A DNA stretch of 32,070 nucleotides. Source: Cloacimonetes bacterium UBA5835. Its GTDB lineage: Bacteria > Cloacimonadota > Cloacimonadia > Cloacimonadales > Cloacimonadaceae. The position numbers and the translations under genes are program-made. Below the pieces are notes generated by a model. It did no database searches, was not told the origin of the DNA, and saw only the letters and a program-made list of their open reading frames with translations. Location: contig DJGX01000021.1 of assembly GCA_002432865.1 (NCBI GenBank), forward strand, positions 1-32,070. The letters are read 5' to 3'. Positions 7,874 to 16,188 of the stretch are shown one piece after another; positions within the stretch are counted from its first letter, which is position 1, and each line of letters opens with the position of its first letter.

Positions 7874-9331
7874 TTATTTTCTCCTAAGATGACTGTTCAA
7901 AATGCCCAATTCATCCCGGTATTTTGTTATAATTCTTCTGGAGATATTAAGTCCTTCTTCTTTAAGGAGATCCACCAGTTCTTGGTCACTATAGGGTTTT
8001 TTCTTATTTTCTGTTTCAATTAAACGAATTAAATGGGTTTTCACTTTTTGCCTGGAAATACTTTGATAATCATCATCATAACCTGCAGTAGAAGTAAAGA
8101 AATCTTTAAAAGCATAAATTCCGTAAGGCGTTTCTGCATATTTATATTTTACTACTCTGCTAATAGTAGATTCATTTACTCCCAGGTCTCTAGCAATAAC
8201 AGCATAGGTTAAAGGATGCATTTGTCCTGTGCCTAAATAGAAGAAATCATGTTGATGTTTTATTATAGAACGGGAAACTCTTTCCAAAGTTCGCATTCGC
8301 ATATAGATGGATTTAATTAAGAACTTAGCGGAATTTATGCGTTCTCTAACATATTGCATTGATTCTTTATCGAAATAACCGCGGCTAATCATTCTTCGAT
8401 ATTGGGGGCTGATAATTATATTTGGCGTAATATTATCGTTGATGATAATTTCATATTCACCATCAATCAGTTTCATAGTTACATCAGGATAAACATAAGC
8501 CGCATTGGTAGTTGTAATCCGTAAACCGGGTTTAGGATCAAGCTTGGAAATTTGTTCCTTAGCCGCAAATATTGTATCTTCAGAAACCCCGAAGTAAGAA
8601 GCAATTTTTTGATATCGACGATGAATCAGATTTTCAAACTGATCAGATATCAAACCCATAATAATTCTGTTTTCTTTTTGTTCATCAGTAAGCTGAGCTA
8701 GTAAACATTCAGTTATATTGCGAGCTGATATACCTTTGGGACTAAAAGAAAGAACAAGATTATGTAGTTCTTCGGCGCGTTCTGCATTTATATGATATTT
8801 TTTAGCTAGATTAATTATGTTATACCCTTTGGGTAAGAAACCGTAACTATCACAGGAATCTACTATCTCAGTAATAAAATCTACTTCATCCTCAGGTAGA
8901 TCATAGGGATATAACTGTTCCAGAAATTTTACTTTCCCGTTTTCTTCATAGCGAATAAGAGATTCTGTGTGATTATGTTCAATATCTGCAGACCAGTTTT
9001 CGCTTCCGGAATGATATTCATTCCAGTTATCCAAAATTTCTGTAAGTTCTCTTGCTTCCGCTAAAGTATCAATATGTTCTTCGCTTATTTCACTATCTTC
9101 AATAGGAGTAGGGCTTTCTGGAATCGACTGTTCAAATTTACTTTCATCAAGGTCTTCTTCCTCTTTTTCTTCGCGTAGTTCCAATAAAGGATTATTGATC
9201 AATTCTTGTTTTATATAGCTTTCCAGTTCCAGAATTGGCAAAGCAAGCATTTTTAATGATTGCAGCATTTTTGGCTTTAAGGCCAATTCTTGTTTTTGCT
9301 TTAGAGACAAGTATTGATCAATAGCAGTCAT
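7874..9331 (-). CDS. rpoN: RNA polymerase sigma-54 factor
   Basis: Alternative sigma factor that recognises -24/-12 promoters and needs ATP-driven activators. At 485 residues it is complete. Region I is the Gln/Leu-rich N-terminus (about 5-50, LKQKQELALKPKMLQSLKML), region II is acidic (55-95), then the core-binding and helix-turn-helix regions follow. The RpoN box reads SRRIITKYRD (464-473), a mild variant of ARRTVAKYRE. Its start overlaps the lptB stop by four bases and its stop abuts lpdA. I found no convincing -24/-12 promoter in the window, so its targets lie elsewhere or are degenerate. Confidence 0.96.
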   Translation of the reverse strand: MTAIDQYLSLKQKQELALKPKMLQSLKMLALPILELESYIKQELINNPLLELREEKEEEDLDESKFEQSIPESPTPIEDSEISEEHIDTLAEARELTEILDNWNEYHSGSENWSADIEHNHTESLIRYEENGKVKFLEQLYPYDLPEDEVDFITEIVDSCDSYGFLPKGYNIINLAKKYHINAERAEELHNLVLSFSPKGISARNITECLLAQLTDEQKENRIIMGLISDQFENLIHRRYQKIASYFGVSEDTIFAAKEQISKLDPKPGLRITTTNAAYVYPDVTMKLIDGEYEIIINDNITPNIIISPQYRRMISRGYFDKESMQYVRERINSAKFLIKSIYMRMRTLERVSRSIIKHQHDFFYLGTGQMHPLTYAVIARDLGVNESTISRVVKYKYAETPYGIYAFKDFFTSTAGYDDDYQSISRQKVKTHLIRLIETENKKKPYSDQELVDLLKEEGLNISRRIITKYRDELGILNSHLRRK

Positions 9332-10077
9332 AGTCGTTGCTCAAAAGGGCTTTGCAGAAATCGGTCGCCCAGATATAACTCCTTTGCTTTTTCGTCGTTT
9401 ATCAGTTCCAAGGATGTCCCTGAAACAATAATCTTACCTTCATAGATAATATAAGCGCGATTTACAATTTTCAAAGTTTCAAGTACATTATGGTCGGTAA
9501 TCATTATTCCAATATCTTTGTTCCTGAGTTTTTCAATTATATCTTGAATATCAGCTACGGCGATAGGATCAATTCCTGCAAAAGGTTCATCCATAAAAAG
9601 AAAAGTAGGATTGGTTACTAAAGCACGAGTAATTTCCAGTTTTCTTCGCTCCCCTCCGGAAAGAGTATATGCTTTTTGTTTTGCCACTAAAGTCAAATTT
9701 AATTCAGCTAAAGCTTCTTCCAAACGATTTTTCTGTTCTTTACGGCTTAGCTTAAGGGTCTGTAAAATCGCCAAAACATTTTCTTCAACCGTCAATTTAG
9801 CAAAAATAGAAGGTGCCTGAGCCAGATATCCCAAGCCCAAACGCGCTCTTTTATACATTGGCTTATGAGAGATATCCTTATCATCATAATAAACTTTACC
9901 ATTATTGGGCTTTGCTAAACCGATGATCATATAAAAAGTAGTGGTTTTACCAGCCCCATTAGGGCCTAAAATACCTACAACCTCACCCTGACTCATCTCC
10001 AAAGATAGGTCGTTTACTACGGCTCTTTTACCGTATATTTTAACGAGGTTTTGAGCTCGAATTTTGTGCTTATCCAT
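9328..10077 (-). CDS. lptB: LPS export ABC transporter ATP-binding protein
   Basis: Cytoplasmic ATPase that drives lipopolysaccharide extraction by LptFG. From the ATG at 10077 it is 249 residues, starting MDKHKIRAQNLVKIYG like characterised LptB; the open frame extends upstream to a TTG at 10113 that adds 12 residues without a family counterpart. Motifs: Walker A GPNGAGKTT (38-46), Q-loop Gln87, signature LSGGE (139-143), Walker B LFMDEP (160-165) and switch His196. The ribosome-binding site is weak. It is the first gene of the minus-strand cluster and overlaps rpoN. It implies an LPS-type outer membrane. Confidence 0.94.
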   Translation of the reverse strand: MDKHKIRAQNLVKIYGKRAVVNDLSLEMSQGEVVGILGPNGAGKTTTFYMIIGLAKPNNGKVYYDDKDISHKPMYKRARLGLGYLAQAPSIFAKLTVEENVLAILQTLKLSRKEQKNRLEEALAELNLTLVAKQKAYTLSGGERRKLEITRALVTNPTFLFMDEPFAGIDPIAVADIQDIIEKLRNKDIGIMITDHNVLETLKIVNRAYIIYEGKIIVSGTSLELINDEKAKELYLGDRFLQSPFEQRL

Positions 10078-10199
10078 ATTTTTATACTTAAACGAAAGCC
10101 ATTTTTTTGTCAAGAAATACTTGCATATGGATTGATTTTTGCTAAGCTCATTTCTATCTGTAATCAGTAGCGAATTTACTTAATGCCAAAAACTTACCC

Positions 10200-10430
10200 T
10201 TTATATCTTGCCACCTGTTTATTTTATAGTATCGTCGGATAAGGAAGAATAAGTGGATTAATATACCTATCTGTTTTTGCTGGGCACAATTTTGCCACGG
10301 CTAACCTGGAAAATTTATTTAGTTTTATCCCATTCTTGCTTAATGACCTACCGTGCAGATGCCACCGTACCTCTGTGGGTTTTTGCCGAAGAACACCACG
10401 GCAGCTCTACCACAAATAACTAAGGAAGGT
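10200..10430. other. Unexplained non-coding segment with G+C-richer, foldable sequence
   Basis: Within an otherwise AT-rich gap this segment has G+C-richer clumps. On the plus strand TGTGG (10374-10378) can pair with CCACA (10409-10413), and inside it TGCCG (10384-10388) with CGGCA (10399-10403), giving nested stems just before a short open frame with a good ribosome-binding site. CACGG occurs twice and its complement CCGTG once. No known riboswitch consensus was recognised. It may be a leader RNA, a gene remnant or a dispersed genomic repeat. Confidence 0.3.
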
Positions 10431-10435
10431 TTAAA

Positions 10436-10543
10436 ATGAGACAGTTTAAACCGGGATTTTTTAGCAGAACAATTTCTGAAGTAAATATGCAAAATGTCAG
10501 TATCCGAAAAGTAGTAAAATCTTGCTTCACCTATGGTAAATAA
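10436..10543 (+). CDS. Possible 35-residue peptide
   Basis: A short open frame, MRQFKPGFFSRTISEV at its start, ends with TAA at 10541. GGAAGG lies six bases before the ATG, a spacing as good as those of the firm genes here. The product is basic (Arg, Lys) with one Cys and no obvious signal or membrane segment. It lies between lptB (divergent) and tRNA-Asn, right after a potential stem-loop. I recognise no family. It could be a real small protein, the truncated start of a lost gene, or chance. Confidence 0.25.
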   Translation: MRQFKPGFFSRTISEVNMQNVSIRKVVKSCFTYGK

Positions 10544-10637
10544 TCCAATACTCTACCAATAGGGATATACTTAAAACCATTCAGAAAATACAAACTAAAA
10601 ATTCTGGTTGACAAAAAAAGGGCTCTCCAAGAAAAGG

Positions 10638-10643
10638 TATAAT
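10638..10643 (+). promoter_or_regulatory. Consensus -10 box upstream of tRNA-Asn
   Basis: A perfect TATAAT ends nine bases before the first tRNA base, so transcription would start almost at the mature 5' end. A perfect TTGACA at 10608-10613 is 24 bases upstream of it, which is too far for the usual 16-18 base spacer, so the -35 assignment is open. Confidence 0.45.
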
Positions 10644-10652
10644 GAATTGTGT

Positions 10653-10727
10653 TCCGGAATAGCTCAGCGGTAGAGCGGGTGGCTGTTAACCACTAGGTCG
10701 GGGGTTCGAACCCCTCTTCCGGAGCCA
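10653..10727 (+). tRNA. tRNA-Asn (anticodon GTT)
   Basis: The 75-base cloverleaf is complete. The acceptor stem is TCCGGAA with TTCCGGA. The D-stem is GCTC/GAGC around AGCGGTA. The anticodon stem is GGTGG/CCACT with loop CTGTTAA, placing GTT at 10685-10687. The variable loop has five bases. The T-arm has loop TTCGAAC. The discriminator is G, and CCA (10725-10727) is encoded. A T-run follows at once and probably ends or slows transcription before ppnP. Confidence 0.97.
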
Positions 10728-10798
10728 CTTTTTTTTATATATGATTTTTGGATTTTTTAGATTATGTGCCTAAAACTATATTCAACAAGGAGACATAT

Positions 10799-11080
10799 AT
10801 GTTCACTATTAATGAGTATTTTGATGGCAAAGTAAAGTCCATTGCGTTTCAAAATAAGCAGGGTAACTTCACTGTAGGAGTGATGGATATTGGTGAATAT
10901 GAATTCGGTACTAATACTATTGAAAGGATGACAGTTATTTCCGGAGAACTTATTGTACGCTTACCTGAAAAGGAAAATTGGCAGAAGTTCTGCAAAGGAG
11001 AAACTTTCACGGTAGCAGCTCATCAAAAATTCCATTTAAAAGTGGAAGAACCAAGTGCCTATCTTTGCCAATATGAATAA
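10799..11080 (+). CDS. ppnP: Pyrimidine/purine nucleoside phosphorylase PpnP
   Basis: Small cupin-fold enzyme that cleaves nucleosides with phosphate to base and ribose 1-phosphate. The 93-residue product matches the Escherichia coli PpnP (YaiE, DUF1255) pattern throughout: NEYFDGKVKSIAF at the start, GEYEFGT, ERMTVISGELIVRLP in the middle, and FHLKVEEPSAYLCQYE at the end. The ATG at 10799 is fixed by AAGGAG six bases upstream; the open frame reaches back to 10748 but without a site. It lies 71 bases after tRNA-Asn and 15 before a TPR protein gene, likely a two-gene unit. Role: nucleoside salvage. Confidence 0.92.
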   Translation: MFTINEYFDGKVKSIAFQNKQGNFTVGVMDIGEYEFGTNTIERMTVISGELIVRLPEKENWQKFCKGETFTVAAHQKFHLKVEEPSAYLCQYE

Positions 11081-11095
11081 GGGAGTAAAACCACA

Positions 11096-11731
11096 ATGAA
11101 AAAAATTATCTATATTGCTTTCGGCTTGATGTTGTTAAATCTATGTTTTGCACAGGAATCTCCAGTAACCAAATATCTGCAAAATCAAAATTTGGATACT
11201 TATAAACAAGCAGTAGATTATCTGGTAAAGATGGACACAGATGGTGAAACCGGAATGCAGGCAAAATTGAATCTTGCCTATATTAGCAATTTAGAATCCT
11301 TGCGTTTACTGGATTTGGCCAAAGAAAACCTGGATAATTTGAAACCAGGTGAACGCTTTGCTTTGGCTAATCTATTTCTGGAAATGGATAAATATCCTGA
11401 AGCGATCGAAATTTATGACCTTCTGAATGAAGCAACCCCTTTGTGGAGCTGCCCCTGGCGTCATAAAGGTGAAGCACTGTATAAAAGTGGGAATTTTGAA
11501 TCAGCCAAAATTGCTCTGGGAAAAGCTATTGAAACCAATGAAGAGCATTATGATGCCTATATCTGGTATGCCAAAACTCTCTATGAATTAAAAGAATATA
11601 AACAGGCATTAACTGCTTTGGAAACTGCTTTTAATTTAACTGAAGAAAATGAAGAAAGCGAATTTGATATGGTGCTTTCAGAAGAAGAATTAAATCAGCT
11701 TTATCAGGAATTGCAAAAATTAGCTAAATAA
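11096..11731 (+). CDS. Secreted or periplasmic TPR-repeat protein
   Basis: A 211-residue protein with a clear signal peptide (KK, then a hydrophobic stretch to LCFAQE, cleavage near residue 19-20). There is no lipobox Cys directly at the cleavage site. From about residue 80 to 190 it contains paired helices of the tetratricopeptide type, for example YPEAIEIYDLLNEA, GNFESAKIALGKAIETN and KEYKQALTALETAFNL, which usually form protein-protein docking surfaces. The C-terminus is acidic. The gene follows ppnP by 15 bases with GGGAG upstream, and a strong terminator closes the unit. The partner is unknown. Confidence 0.8.
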   Translation: MKKIIYIAFGLMLLNLCFAQESPVTKYLQNQNLDTYKQAVDYLVKMDTDGETGMQAKLNLAYISNLESLRLLDLAKENLDNLKPGERFALANLFLEMDKYPEAIEIYDLLNEATPLWSCPWRHKGEALYKSGNFESAKIALGKAIETNEEHYDAYIWYAKTLYELKEYKQALTALETAFNLTEENEESEFDMVLSEEELNQLYQELQKLAK

Positions 11732-11798
11732 GCTGGATAACTATCCTGAAGCTGTTTAGCTGCATTGCAATTTTACTCATCAGCGAACATTTTTTTTA

Positions 11799-11840
11799 GG
11801 AAATATGGAGTATGCCCTATATTCTATATTTCCTTTTTTT
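11799..11840 (+). terminator. Rho-independent terminator after the TPR gene
   Basis: GGAAATATGGA (11799-11809) pairs with TCTATATTTCC (11823-11833), 11 pairs with one G-U and a 13-base loop, followed by seven Ts (11834-11840). It lies 68 bases past the TPR stop codon and closes the ppnP-TPR unit. Confidence 0.8.
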
Positions 11841-12120
11841 ATATAGCCCCCTATTGCCTTCTTTTCCTTTCTGCAAAGAGCAAAAAATTATGAATAATAG
11901 GAAAAAGGGGAAAAATACCAAAATCTATGAGCTTAAAAGAAAAAGCAGCAAATACCTTTTTAGACCTATAATTATGCTGAATATAATGAACTTTACAGGA
12001 ATCTCTGGTTTTTTACTTGGATATATCCATAATCCAAGAAAGCAGTTGACAAATTTGCCATATCGAAGAATCTGACAAAACATATAATATATCATAAGAC
12101 GATAATAATAGGGAGGATAA
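11841..12120 (+). promoter_or_regulatory. Upstream region of ppdK
   Basis: About 280 AT-rich bases between the terminator and ppdK. They hold TTGACA at 12046-12051 and TATAAT at 12083-12088, which are 31 bases apart and so cannot form one standard promoter. Each would need a weak partner box (AATCTG at 12069-12074 lies 17 bases after the TTGACA). GGGAGG lies just before the ppdK ATG. No gene is convincing here. Confidence 0.35.
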
Positions 12121-14844
12121 ATGAATACACCTAAGCGTGTTTATCTCTTCGGAAATGGAAAAGCCGAAGGCCGTGCTGATATGAAAAATCTTTTAGGCGG
12201 AAAGGGTGCAAACCTTGCTGAAATGAATTTAATTGGGGTTCCGGTTCCTCCGGGATTTACTATTACTACAGAAGCCTGTATAGAATACAACAAATTGGGT
12301 GCGGCCAAACTTAGAGAGATCTTAGATAACGATGTCCATTTAGCTATAAAGCATATTGAAGATATTATGCATATGCAATTTGGCTCTGTTGAAAATCCAC
12401 TTTTGGTTTCAGTGCGTTCTGGAGCACGTGCTTCAATGCCTGGAATGATGGATACGATATTGAATCTGGGATTGAATGATACTACAATTCAGGGCTTAAT
12501 TAAAAAAACCAATAATGAGAGATTTGCCTGGGATAGCTATCGCCGTTTTGTGCAAATGTATTCTGATGTGGTTTTAGGTATGAAGCCTGCCAATAAAGAA
12601 GAACATGATCCCTTCGAAGTTATTATTAATCAGGTGAAAAAAGAAAAAGGAATAAGCAGCGATCTGGAACTAACTACCGAAGATCTTAAACAATTAGTAA
12701 CACTTTTTAAACAAGAAGTGCAGGAAAAAATACATAAAAAGTTTCCTGATGACCCTTGGGAACAGCTTTGGGGTGCAATTTTTGCCGTTTTTGATAGTTG
12801 GAATAATGACCGTGCTATTTTTTATCGTAAACTGAATAATATTCCTGATGAATGGGGAACTGCTGTAACAGTTCAAGCAATGGTTTTTGGCAATATGGGT
12901 TATACAAGTGCAACAGGGGTAGCCTTTACACGCGATGCTGCTACCGGTGAAAATTTATTTAATGGTGAATATTTAATTAATGCTCAAGGCGAAGATGTAG
13001 TTGCTGGAATAAGAACTCCTCAACAGATTGCCAAAATTGGTTCTCAACGCTGGGCAAAACTTGCCGGTATCTCAGAAGAAGAAAGAAAGGAAAAATATCC
13101 ATCTTTAGAAGAAACAATGCCCGAAACCTATAAAGAGTTGTACGAAATTCAGAAAAAGCTGGAAAATCATTATCGCGAAATGCAAGATCTCGAATTTACT
13201 ATCCAAGAAGGTAAGCTCTGGCTCTTACAAACCAGAACGGGAAAAAGAACAGGTGCAGCAATGGTGAAAATCGCTATGGATATGTTACGCGAAGGAATTA
13301 TTGATGAAAAAACTGCTCTAAACCGTATTGAACCTGCAAAACTTGATGAACTTTTACACCCAGTTTTTACTAAAGAAGGTCTGGCTAAGGCAAAAGTTAT
13401 TACTTTAGGTTTACCTGCTTCACCTGGTGCAGCTACTGGACAGATTGTCTTTTTTGCAGATGATGCTGAAGCCTGGGCTGAAAATAATAAAAAAGTTATC
13501 TTAGTTCGAGAAGAAACTTCACCTGAAGATTTAAGGGGAATGTCTGTCGCTCAAGGTATTCTTACTGCCAGAGGTGGTATGACTTCTCACGCAGCTGTTG
13601 TTGCCCGCGGAATGGGTAAATGTTGTGTTGCTGGTGCTGGAAAATTACATATTGATTATAAAAACAGAACTATGACTGTAAATGGAAAAACATATAAAGA
13701 AGGTGACTGGATTTCATTAAACGGCTCAACTGGTCAGGTTTTAGAAGGTAAAATAGATACACAAGATCCTGAACTGAGTGGTGATTTTGGAGCTATTATG
13801 CAACTGGCAGATAAATATACCAGAATGAAAGTTCGCACAAATGCTGATACTCCAAAAGATGCATCTGTAGCCAGACATTTTGGTGCTCAAGGAATAGGAC
13901 TGTGCAGAACTGAACATATGTTTTTTGAAGGCGAACGAATTAACTCGATGCGGGAGATGATTTTAGCTGAAGATGAACAAGGACGCCGAGAGGCACTGAA
14001 AAAATTATTACCTATGCAGAGGAGTGACTTTGAAGGTATCTTCACTGCTATGAATGGTTTTCCTGTAACTATCCGTCTTTTGGATCCCCCCCTACATGAA
14101 TTTGTTCCTCAAGAAGAAGAAGCTCAACAGGAAATTGCTAAAGAATTAGGAATTCCGCTGGAAATAGTTAAAGCCAGAGTTGCTTCTTTACATGAAGTTA
14201 ATCCTATGCTTGGGCATAGAGGTTGTCGATTGGGAAATACCTATCCTGAAATTACCGAAATGCAATCCAGGGCAATAATGGAAGCTGCTTTAGCTGTTAA
14301 AGCCCGCGGAATTAATGTTTTACCAGAAATTATGGTCCCTTTAACAAGTATCCCTGCAGAATTTGAAATGCAAGAAACTATCATCCGTGAAACAGCCGAA
14401 AAAGTTTTTACTGATATGAATGATAGAGTGGATTATCTGGTGGGAACAATGATCGAGATTCCTCGCGCTACTTTACTTGCTGATAAAATTGCTGAACATG
14501 CAGAATTTTTCAGCTTTGGAACTAATGATTTAACTCAAATGACCTTTGGTTTTTCTCGCGATGATGCAGGTGTGTTTTTACCGATATATATAGAGAAAAA
14601 TCTGCTGAAACAAGATCCTTTCCAAGTTCTCGATAGAGAAGGTGTTGGCCAATTAGTAAAAATCGGGGTTGAGCGCGGCAGAAAAACCCGTCCCGAATTG
14701 AAAATTGGAATTTGTGGAGAACATGGTGGCGAACCTAGTAGTGTAGAATTTTGCCATATGGTGGGAATGAACTATGTGAGCTGTTCACCCTATAGAGTTC
14801 CTATTGCTCGTGTTGCTGCAGCCAAAGCTGCTATTAGTGAATAA
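12121..14844 (+). CDS. ppdK: Pyruvate, phosphate dikinase
   Basis: Reversibly converts pyruvate, ATP and phosphate to PEP, AMP and pyrophosphate; in fermenters it works in pyrophosphate-linked glycolysis or in making PEP from amino-acid-derived pyruvate. At 907 residues it is slightly longer than the roughly 875-residue norm. The N-terminal ATP-grasp region starts at GGKGANLAEMN. The swivelling domain carries the phospho-histidine His490 in GGMTSHAAVVARGMG with the Thr488 regulatory position intact. The C-terminal PEP domain has GIGLCRTEHMFF, GTNDLTQMTFGF, and catalytic Cys865 in GICGEHGGEPSS. It is monocistronic between two terminators. It supplies or consumes the same PEP that feeds PtsI. 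Confidence 0.97.
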   Translation: MNTPKRVYLFGNGKAEGRADMKNLLGGKGANLAEMNLIGVPVPPGFTITTEACIEYNKLGAAKLREILDNDVHLAIKHIEDIMHMQFGSVENPLLVSVRSGARASMPGMMDTILNLGLNDTTIQGLIKKTNNERFAWDSYRRFVQMYSDVVLGMKPANKEEHDPFEVIINQVKKEKGISSDLELTTEDLKQLVTLFKQEVQEKIHKKFPDDPWEQLWGAIFAVFDSWNNDRAIFYRKLNNIPDEWGTAVTVQAMVFGNMGYTSATGVAFTRDAATGENLFNGEYLINAQGEDVVAGIRTPQQIAKIGSQRWAKLAGISEEERKEKYPSLEETMPETYKELYEIQKKLENHYREMQDLEFTIQEGKLWLLQTRTGKRTGAAMVKIAMDMLREGIIDEKTALNRIEPAKLDELLHPVFTKEGLAKAKVITLGLPASPGAATGQIVFFADDAEAWAENNKKVILVREETSPEDLRGMSVAQGILTARGGMTSHAAVVARGMGKCCVAGAGKLHIDYKNRTMTVNGKTYKEGDWISLNGSTGQVLEGKIDTQDPELSGDFGAIMQLADKYTRMKVRTNADTPKDASVARHFGAQGIGLCRTEHMFFEGERINSMREMILAEDEQGRREALKKLLPMQRSDFEGIFTAMNGFPVTIRLLDPPLHEFVPQEEEAQQEIAKELGIPLEIVKARVASLHEVNPMLGHRGCRLGNTYPEITEMQSRAIMEAALAVKARGINVLPEIMVPLTSIPAEFEMQETIIRETAEKVFTDMNDRVDYLVGTMIEIPRATLLADKIAEHAEFFSFGTNDLTQMTFGFSRDDAGVFLPIYIEKNLLKQDPFQVLDREGVGQLVKIGVERGRKTRPELKIGICGEHGGEPSSVEFCHMVGMNYVSCSPYRVPIARVAAAKAAISE

Positions 14845-14930
14845 ATTGAATGAACTACATCTTTGTGGTTCAATTATAATTAGGATATATGGTTACTATT
14901 AGTAGATAAGGTAACTTAGAAATTATAGAC

Positions 14931-14971
14931 GGGGATATCAACCAACCTGGAAAATGATATCCCCCTTTTTT
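14931..14971 (+). terminator. Rho-independent terminator after ppdK
   Basis: GGGGATATCA (14931-14940) pairs perfectly with TGATATCCCC (14955-14964) around a 14-base loop, followed by one C and six Ts. It is the strongest plus-strand terminator in the window. A weaker AATTGAA/TTCAATT hairpin sits right after the stop codon (14847-14878). Confidence 0.9.
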
Positions 14972-15008
14972 ATAATAAGCGCAAACTGTTGGATCCAAAA
15001 TAATTTGC

Positions 15009-15038
15009 TTGACCTGAAACTTATCATTATTATATAAG
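15009..15038 (+). promoter_or_regulatory. Sigma-70-type promoter for the DUF1232-rdgB-manB run
   Basis: TTGACC (15009-15014) and TATAAG (15033-15038) are 18 bases apart (TATATA at 15031 gives 16). They lie shortly before AAAGGAGG (15041-15048) and the ATG at 15055, and follow the ppdK terminator, as expected for a new transcription unit. Confidence 0.5.
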
Positions 15039-15054
15039 TAAAAGGAGGTTTATT

Positions 15055-15585
15055 ATGAAAGAAGATGATGTAATCATCGGTAAGGAAATTCCTGTTGAAG
15101 AGCAGGAAAAGATTAAAGATAAAATCATCGATGATGATGTAGATTCCACGAAATTACAGTTTTACGAAGACCTGCGTAAGAAAGTAAGGAGTTGGACTAA
15201 TACCCAATTAGGTCCCTTAGGTGGAAAACTGGGTGAATATGTATTTTTATTACCAGATTTTTTCATTTTGGTTTGCCGCATAGCTGTTGATAAACGGGTT
15301 AGCGTAAAACAAAAATTACTGATGGGAGGCGTTATTGCTTATGTGATGATGCCGATAGACCTTATACCAGATTTTATACCGGTTTTGGGTTTTGTGGATG
15401 ATCTGGTTTTAATTGTTCTTGGTTTGAATATGATTTTAAATGAACTTAATCCTCAAATTGTGTTAGATAATTGGAGTGGCGAAGGTGAAGTTCTGGAGCA
15501 CTTAAAAAAGATTACAGCTTTAGCAGAGCAATTTTTGGATAAGCATTTATTGAATAAGATCAAGAATGTGTTAAAAAAGATATGA
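15055..15585 (+). CDS. DUF1232 (YkvA-like) membrane protein
   Basis: A 176-residue protein with a charged cytoplasmic-looking N-terminus (1-60) and a DUF1232 core at about 85-130 that carries the hallmark MMPIDLIPDFIPVLGFVDDLVL. The core is hydrophobic enough for one or two membrane-associated helices. The start is well supported: AGGAGG lies six bases before the ATG. The stop overlaps the next ATG as ATGA, so it is translationally coupled to the nucleotide-pyrophosphatase gene. The biochemical role of the family is not established. Confidence 0.85.
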   Translation: MKEDDVIIGKEIPVEEQEKIKDKIIDDDVDSTKLQFYEDLRKKVRSWTNTQLGPLGGKLGEYVFLLPDFFILVCRIAVDKRVSVKQKLLMGGVIAYVMMPIDLIPDFIPVLGFVDDLVLIVLGLNMILNELNPQIVLDNWSGEGEVLEHLKKITALAEQFLDKHLLNKIKNVLKKI

Positions 15586-16172
15586 TTAGTGATATCCTAG
15601 TTGCTACTCACAATCCTGATAAACTAAAAGAGCTGCAGGAACTACTAAATAACCTGAAGGTACAATTGCATTTTTTGGATGAATTACCTCAATTTCTTCC
15701 CAGCGAGGAAAATGGTAAAACGATTTACGAAAATGCGATGCAAAAAGCTTTGGAAGCGGCAAAATATAGCGGTTTACTTACTTTAGCAGATGATACCGGA
15801 TTATTTATTGAAGAATTAAATGGTGCTCCAGGTATTTTATCTGCTCGCTTTGCTGGTAATTCTTGCAGTTATTCTGATAATCGTAAAAAAGTACTAAACC
15901 TGTTACAGGGCGTAGAAAATCGTAAAGCATATTTTGAAACAGTTGTAGCTTTAGCTCTTCCTGATGGTATTGTTGCTGTTCTGGGAGGAAAACTGGAAGG
16001 TGAAATAACCACTGAAGAACTTGGCGATAACGGTTTTGGTTACGACAGTATATTTGCTGTGGGAGATAAAACCTACGCAGAAATGGATTCAGAACAGAAA
16101 AATAAAATTTCCCATCGCGCCTTGGCGATGAAAGCTATTATACCCATTTTGGAGAAAGTAATTATTGACTGA
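15582..16172 (+). CDS. rdgB: XTP/dITP diphosphatase
   Basis: House-cleaning enzyme that hydrolyses non-canonical purine nucleotides (XTP, dITP, ITP) to monophosphates and pyrophosphate, keeping them out of DNA and RNA. The 196 residues are typical. Motifs: the nucleotide-binding start ILVATHNPDKLKEL (a THN form of the usual SHN), ADDTGLFIEELNGAPG with the metal-binding acidic residues, SARFAG, FGYDSIF, and the C-terminal SHRALAMKA. Its ATG overlaps the preceding stop by four bases, and a phosphomannomutase gene follows after 16 bases. Confidence 0.94.
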   Translation: MISDILVATHNPDKLKELQELLNNLKVQLHFLDELPQFLPSEENGKTIYENAMQKALEAAKYSGLLTLADDTGLFIEELNGAPGILSARFAGNSCSYSDNRKKVLNLLQGVENRKAYFETVVALALPDGIVAVLGGKLEGEITTEELGDNGFGYDSIFAVGDKTYAEMDSEQKNKISHRALAMKAIIPILEKVIID

Positions 16173-16188
16173 TTAAAGGAGTTTATCA

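Noticed and set aside
10078..10113. Upstream TTG start for lptB at 10113
   Set aside because: It adds 12 residues not found in the family and has no ribosome-binding site; the TTGACA there could as well be a promoter box.
10281..10296. Possible sigma-54 (-24/-12) promoter TGGGCACAATTTTGCC
   Set aside because: GG and GC are correctly spaced, but the intervening bases do not match TGGCACG, and the sequence is a near-palindrome that explains itself otherwise.
10608..10643. TTGACA and TATAAT upstream of tRNA-Asn as one promoter
   Set aside because: Spacing is 24 bases, outside the usual range; only the -10 box is kept as a feature. The similar pair before ppdK is 31 bases apart.
11812..12075. 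Open frame of 87 codons before ppdK
   Set aside because: It begins inside the terminator hairpin of the previous unit, has no ribosome-binding site, runs through the ppdK upstream region and has no recognisable composition.
10312..14953. The 12-base string aacctggaaaat found near 10312 and in the ppdK terminator loop, and taatatacctat found near 1386 and 10259
   Set aside because: Matches of this length between two sites are expected by chance in 32 kb of AT-rich sequence.
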